DNA from: Sinorhizobium numidicum
GTDB taxonomy: Bacteria > Pseudomonadota > Alphaproteobacteria > Rhizobiales > Rhizobiaceae
DNA: 64,000 nt
Direction of reading: 5' to 3'
NCBI RefSeq assembly: GCF_029892045.1
Contig: NZ_CP120367.1
Location: 930,001-994,000, forward strand
The notes beneath the pieces were generated by a model, which was given only the letters and a program-made list of their open reading frames with translations, did no database searches and was not told the DNA's origin. The first letter of the stretch is position 1. Every line of letters starts with the position of its first letter. A program made the translations under genes and the position numbers. Below, piece by piece: positions 59,862-64,000 of the stretch.

Positions 59862-61277
59862 ATGAGATATCCCCGCGATCTCCACGGCTACGGCCCCAGC
59901 CTCAATATCGTGTGGCCGAACGAAGCTCGGATCGCCGTTCAATTCGTCGTCAATTACGAAGAGGGCGGCGAAAATTGCGTGCTGCACGGCGATGCCGGCT
60001 CGGAGGCCTTTCTATCGGAGATCGTCGGCGCCCAGGCATGGCCTGGCCAGCGCCACTGGAACATGGAGTCGATCTACGAGTACGGAGCACGCGCTGGCTT
60101 CTGGCGCCTGCACCGCCTGTTTACTGAAAGGAATGTGCCGGTCACCGTCTATGGCGTCGCGACCGCGCTCAAGCGATCGCCCGCCCAGGTTGCCGCCATG
60201 CAGAAGGCCGACTGGGAGATCGCCTCCCACGGGCTGAAATGGCTCGAGTATAAGGACTTCAGCGTCGAGGAGGAGCGTGCCGAAATCGGCGAAGCGATCC
60301 GGCTGCATACGATCGTCACCGGCGAGTGGCCATACGGCTGGTACACGGGCCGTTGCTCAGAAAACACGCTTGATCTCGTGACCGAGGCCGGCTGTTTCGA
60401 CTACGTCTCGGATTCCTACGCCGACGACCTGCCCTATTGGCATGAGCACGCCGGTCGGCACCAACTCGTCGTTCCCTATACGCTCGACGCCAACGACATG
60501 CGCTTTGCGACGGCGCAGGGCTTCAACAGCGGCGATCAGTTCTTCAGCTATCTGAAGGATAGTTTTGACGTCCTCTATGCCGAGGGTGCGGTCGGCTCAC
60601 CGAAGATGATGAGCATCGGTCTTCACTGCCGCCTCGCCGGTCGGCCGGGGCGGGCCGCCGCGCTTGCACGCTTCCTTGATTATGTAAAGGGACATGAGAA
60701 GGTCTGGCTGGCGCGCCGGGTCGACATCGCCCGCTACTGGGCTAAGACGTATCCGTTCCAGCCGAACGACAATCGCCCTTCGAGGCTTTCGGAGGAGGCC
60801 TTCGTCACCCGCTTCGGCGGCGTCTTCGAGCATTCGGACTGGATCGCCAGGCGCGCATTTGCCGACGAGCTGTCGCCTGCCAATGACACGGCGATCGGCC
60901 TGCATGCGGCGCTGACCGCCGTCTTTCGCGGCGCGACCGAAGCGGAGCGGTTTGCCGTCCTCAACGCCCACCCGGACCTTGCCGGCAAGCTCGCCGAGGC
61001 TAAGCGCCTGACCGAGAGCTCGACCAATGAGCAGGCCTCGGCCGGCCTGGACGCGCTCACCGATCGTGAACGTGTGCGGTTCATAAGCCTGAACAGCGCT
61101 TACGTCGAGAAATTCGGTTTCCCTTTCATTATGGCGGTGAAAGGACGAAGCAAGGACGAAATCCTCGCGGCCTTCGAAAGCCGCATCGGCAACGACCGCG
61201 CGGCGGAGTTCGACACGGCCTGCCGCCAGGTCGAAAGGATCGCGCTTCTCCGCCTACGCGACATGCTGCCGGACTGA
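59862..61277 (+). CDS. puuE: PuuE allantoinase - UraD OHCU decarboxylase fusion
   Basis: The 471-residue protein joins two enzymes. Residues 1-300 are a PuuE-type allantoinase of the polysaccharide-deacetylase fold (VNYEEGGEN, WEIASHGLKW, GWYTGR). Residues about 310-471 are OHCU decarboxylase, with catalytic His in NAHPDLAGKLAEAKRL, and SSTNEQASAGLD and FGFPFIMAVKGRSKDEIL. Together they convert OHCU to S-allantoin and on to allantoate, with the urate-side enzymes in the same region. The ATG at 59862 follows GAGGAACTG; the open frame before it lacks similarity. Confidence 0.92.
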   Translation: MRYPRDLHGYGPSLNIVWPNEARIAVQFVVNYEEGGENCVLHGDAGSEAFLSEIVGAQAWPGQRHWNMESIYEYGARAGFWRLHRLFTERNVPVTVYGVATALKRSPAQVAAMQKADWEIASHGLKWLEYKDFSVEEERAEIGEAIRLHTIVTGEWPYGWYTGRCSENTLDLVTEAGCFDYVSDSYADDLPYWHEHAGRHQLVVPYTLDANDMRFATAQGFNSGDQFFSYLKDSFDVLYAEGAVGSPKMMSIGLHCRLAGRPGRAAALARFLDYVKGHEKVWLARRVDIARYWAKTYPFQPNDNRPSRLSEEAFVTRFGGVFEHSDWIARRAFADELSPANDTAIGLHAALTAVFRGATEAERFAVLNAHPDLAGKLAEAKRLTESSTNEQASAGLDALTDRERVRFISLNSAYVEKFGFPFIMAVKGRSKDEILAAFESRIGNDRAAEFDTACRQVERIALLRLRDMLPD

Positions 61278-61487
61278 GGAAACGCCATGGTAACCCGCCA
61301 TGGCTATGGAGCTGACAAGGTCAGGCAGGCCGGCGCAGCAAGGCATGCCCGCCCCAATATCCATTCCGATGGCGGGTCAACCGCCTACGCATCTCCGGAA
61401 CGATTGCGACAGTCTGCGCCGGATGAAGGAAATCGCCATTCGGCGATCGCTGCACTGCAGACCTGAGCGACGGCAGATAAATACCTG

Positions 61488-62648
61488 TCACGGCTTTTTG
61501 GTCGACCACGACAAAGCAAGCCGCTCATCAAGCGTTTGCTGCACACCGGTCCCAAACCGCCGGCTTTTCCCGTCGAGCGTTTCGCTCAGCCACGTGATGT
61601 CCTTTCTGGAGGGCCGGACAAGACTGAAGCGGCGTGCCTGCAGGGGAACGAGTTCAAGTGCTGCGAGGTCGCGATTTGCGCGGTTTATGGAGGCAAAATA
61701 CATCAAACGCAGATCGCCGCGGAACGTCTCGTACCCGGCAATCCCCTCATAGTCATTGATGAAGTCGCCACAGCCATAGAGGATCAGGCGGTTGCGATAG
61801 ACTTCAATCGCCTTGGCGTGATGCGACGAGTGTCCGTGCACGATCGAAATGTCTGCCTCTTCTATAAGCGCGTGCGCGAACTGTCGCTGAGCAGCGGGTA
61901 TGTCTTCGCTCCAGTTCGGGCCCCAATGAATCGAGACGACCACCACGTCCTGCGGCCGTCTCATCGTGCGGATGTGATCAGCGACGCGACTGGCGCGGGC
62001 GGGGTTAAGATCCGGCAAAAAATTCACGCCTGCTCTGTTACTTGCCGCGGCCCAACTGTGAGGCGTGCCGGATGTCGGTATCGCAAGAGCGAACACGAGC
62101 ACGCGACCTCTGTCGCCCGCATCAATCACGGCGGGCGCGCTCGCTTCGGCCAAATCATGTCCAGCCCCAGCCGTCTTGATTTGAAGGCGGTCTAAAGTCG
62201 CCAAAGTTTCGAGTAGGCCGGCAGGTCCCCAATCAAGGACGTGGTTATTGGCAAGGACGCAGCAATCCACGTCGGCAACGATGAGACAGGAAGCGTTCTC
62301 GGGGCTCATCCGATAGTTGATGCCTTTCGGAACATAGTCGTTGCTGCGGGTTATGGCGGTTTCGAGATTGATAATGCGGACATCTGGCCGTGCACGATCG
62401 AATTCGTCCAACGCCGCTCCCCAGATGTAAGCTGGGTCCGTCGGCCGAGGGATGGGTCCGTGTGCCCTCTCCGCCAGAAGAACGTAATCCCCGGCCGATC
62501 GAAGATAGCCCTCGTACAGAACCGGATCACATGCATTGGGCAGCACCTGATCAATGCCCCGTCCGGTCATGACGTCGCCGCAGAGGAAGAGCTGGACTGT
62601 CCGCTCTTCCACAACCATGTTCGATGGTAAATCTCCGATCGCGCTCAT
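61488..62648 (-). CDS. CapA-family protein (metallophosphatase-like)
   Basis: This 386-residue protein of the CapA/PgsA group has FLCGDVMTGRGIDQVLP, RIINLETAIT, VLANNHVLDWGPAGLLETL, VVSIHWGPNW, VHGHSSHHAKAIEVY and LYGCGDFINDY, the expected metal-ligand motifs of the calcineurin-like fold. It has no signal peptide, unlike PgsA. Relatives are tied to poly-gamma-glutamate capsule, but many are of unknown role. The start at 62648 (AGAGGTC upstream) is favoured over 62678. Confidence 0.85.
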   Translation of the reverse strand: MSAIGDLPSNMVVEERTVQLFLCGDVMTGRGIDQVLPNACDPVLYEGYLRSAGDYVLLAERAHGPIPRPTDPAYIWGAALDEFDRARPDVRIINLETAITRSNDYVPKGINYRMSPENASCLIVADVDCCVLANNHVLDWGPAGLLETLATLDRLQIKTAGAGHDLAEASAPAVIDAGDRGRVLVFALAIPTSGTPHSWAAASNRAGVNFLPDLNPARASRVADHIRTMRRPQDVVVVSIHWGPNWSEDIPAAQRQFAHALIEEADISIVHGHSSHHAKAIEVYRNRLILYGCGDFINDYEGIAGYETFRGDLRLMYFASINRANRDLAALELVPLQARRFSLVRPSRKDITWLSETLDGKSRRFGTGVQQTLDERLALSWSTKKP

Positions 62649-62837
62649 AACTGCCGACCTCTGTTGATCCAAACCCAATGGGGCTCAGCCGCGGTGCGGC
62701 CGGTGCGATGGGCGGTCCCCAAAAGACACTGGACCCATGGGATGTGAACTGCGATCAGAGGCAGGATAACAGTTTCTTTGCCCGAAGGTCGCTCAAGAAT
62801 GGTCGACGAAGGTTTGGTCACAGTCTTCGCCGGATTA

Positions 62838-62865
62838 CCCGAGGCGGCAATCTGGCCGCCTCGGG
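62838..62865. terminator. Stem-loop after the purine permease gene
   Basis: CCCGAGGCGGC (62838-62848) pairs perfectly with GCCGCCTCGGG (62855-62865) across a six-base loop. It lies 10 bases past the stop of the minus-strand permease gene. There is no T run, so it may be Rho-assisted. Confidence 0.6.
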
Positions 62866-62874
62866 AGTGATCGA

Positions 62875-64000
62875 TCAACCGCCGAAAAACGCGAAGCGGA
62901 CGACGAACAGAGCGGCGACGAGCTGCGTTGCCGGATGGATCACGCTCCACTTGCCGGTGCATACCTTCAGGACCACGTAGCTCACGAAGCCGAAGGCAAG
63001 GCCGTTGGCGATCGAATAGGTGAACGGCATTGCGATCGCCGTTAGCGCCGCTGGGGCCGCCTCTGTCAGATCGTCCCAATCGATTTCGGTGAGCTCGCGC
63101 ATCATCAACCCTGCGACGTAGAGCAGCGCCGGTGCAGTCGCATAGGACGGAACGGCTGCGGCAAGCGGCGAAATGAAAAGCGCGGCGAGAAACAGCACCG
63201 AGATGACGAGTGCAGTCAAACCGGTGCGGCCGCCGGCCTGCACGCCGGAGGCGCTTTCGACATAGGCCGTCGTGCTGCTGGTGCCAATCAGCGAGCCGGC
63301 GATGATGGCGGAGCTATCGGAAAGCAGGGCGCGTCCGAGGCGGCTGGGCTTGCCCTCTTCCACCAGTCTCGCCCGCTTGGCAACACCGATCAGCGTGCCG
63401 GTTGCATCGAAGACTTCGACCAGCACGAAAACGAGGATGACATGGACGAGACCGCCATGCAGCGCGCCCATGATGTCGAGTTGCAGGAAGGTCGGCGCGA
63501 TGCTCGGCGGCACCGAGACCACACCCTTGAACTCGGAAACGCCGAGAAGCATCGAGAGGACCGTGACCACCAGGATGCCGATCAAGATCGACCCCCGTAC
63601 CCGGAGCGAATCGAGCACCGCGATGACGAAGAAGCCGAGGATGGCGAGCAGCGGACCGGTCTGCTTCAAATCGCCGAGGCCAACCAGCGTCGCTGGGTTG
63701 TCGACGACGATGCCGGCATTCTTGAGGGCGATGATGCCGAGAAACAGGCCGATACCGGTTGCAATCGCGCTGCGCAGCGAATGCGGAATGCCGGCGATCA
63801 GCCAGCTTCGCACGCCCGTAACGGTCAGCAGCAGGAAGATGAGGCCGGAAATGAACACAGCGCCGAGCGCCTGCTGCCAAGTGAAGCCGAGGGCCGCGAC
63901 CACGGTAAAGGCGAAGAAGGCATTGAGGCCCATGCCCGGCGCCATGCCGATCGGCCAGTTGGCGACGAGAGCCATGACGGCGGATCCGAGCGCGGCGGCG
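62875..64000 (-). CDS. AzgA-type purine permease (5' end outside window)
   Basis: About 375 residues are visible. The frame is open to base 64000, so about 55-65 N-terminal residues lie beyond the edge. Membrane spans of the NCS2 family follow one another. LVANWPIGMAPGMGLNAFFAF and SSTTAYVESASGVQAGGRTGLTAL are hallmarks of the AzgA subfamily, which takes up adenine, guanine or hypoxanthine by proton symport. ALDSLRVRGS-like and LVEVFDATGTLIGVAKRA segments also fit. It would feed guanine to the catabolic genes of this region. Confidence 0.9.
   Translation of the reverse strand, partial: AAALGSAVMALVANWPIGMAPGMGLNAFFAFTVVAALGFTWQQALGAVFISGLIFLLLTVTGVRSWLIAGIPHSLRSAIATGIGLFLGIIALKNAGIVVDNPATLVGLGDLKQTGPLLAILGFFVIAVLDSLRVRGSILIGILVVTVLSMLLGVSEFKGVVSVPPSIAPTFLQLDIMGALHGGLVHVILVFVLVEVFDATGTLIGVAKRARLVEEGKPSRLGRALLSDSSAIIAGSLIGTSSTTAYVESASGVQAGGRTGLTALVISVLFLAALFISPLAAAVPSYATAPALLYVAGLMMRELTEIDWDDLTEAAPAALTAIAMPFTYSIANGLAFGFVSYVVLKVCTGKWSVIHPATQLVAALFVVRFAFFGG

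Overview
The window is GC-rich, densely coded alphaproteobacterial DNA. It most resembles Sinorhizobium/Ensifer or a close relative in the Rhizobiaceae. The support is the many ABC importers with LysR/DeoR/GntR/AraC regulators, a DUF982 gene, Hsp20 genes behind a ROSE-type RNA thermometer, and three copies of an intergenic palindromic repeat resembling the RIME elements of rhizobia. From memory, several of these modules sit on the pSymB chromid in S. meliloti, so a secondary replicon is possible. That placement is inference. No tRNA, rRNA, CRISPR array, insertion sequence or prophage was recognised.

Layout. 1-10.9 kb: the 3' part of an exopolysaccharide chain-length/BY-kinase gene, an orphan Rieske protein, thiD beside a truncated GNAT gene, a 1-Cys peroxiredoxin, a serine hydrolase, a thioesterase, a LysR regulator and several small membrane or secreted proteins. 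11-17 kb: an MFS exporter divergent from a cupin/AraC regulator, a GT4 glycosyltransferase, and a LysR gene divergent from a quinone reductase. 17-22 kb: a membrane-bound AraC-type regulator followed by a MacAB/DevBCA-like export operon whose adaptor protein appears internally deleted.

22.7-33.3 kb (minus strand) is a coherent catabolic cluster: deoR, deoC, a two-domain ALDH16-type aldehyde dehydrogenase, a FucU/RbsD mutarotase, a ribokinase/deoxyribokinase, and a sugar ABC importer (two permeases, binding protein, ATPase). The genes fit uptake of 2-deoxyribose or a related sugar, phosphorylation, aldol cleavage to glyceraldehyde-3-phosphate and acetaldehyde, and oxidation of acetaldehyde. 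33.4-39.5 kb is a GntR-controlled PotABCD-like importer ending in a hydantoin/allantoin-type racemase.

39.6-49.9 kb holds a PAN-domain alpha-2-macroglobulin paired with penicillin-binding protein 1C (periplasmic defence/repair), a DUF982 protein, and two Hsp20 genes with an RpoH-like promoter and a ROSE thermometer. 49.9-64 kb is a purine catabolism region: guanine deaminase and PuuD urate oxidase, a LysR regulator, the uraH-xdhA-xdhB-xdhC operon, a divergent PuuE-UraD fusion, a CapA-like protein, and an AzgA-type purine permease cut by the right edge. Together they convert guanine or xanthine through urate, 5-hydroxyisourate and OHCU to allantoin and allantoate. A small, extremely Asp/Gly-rich exported protein lies inside this region.
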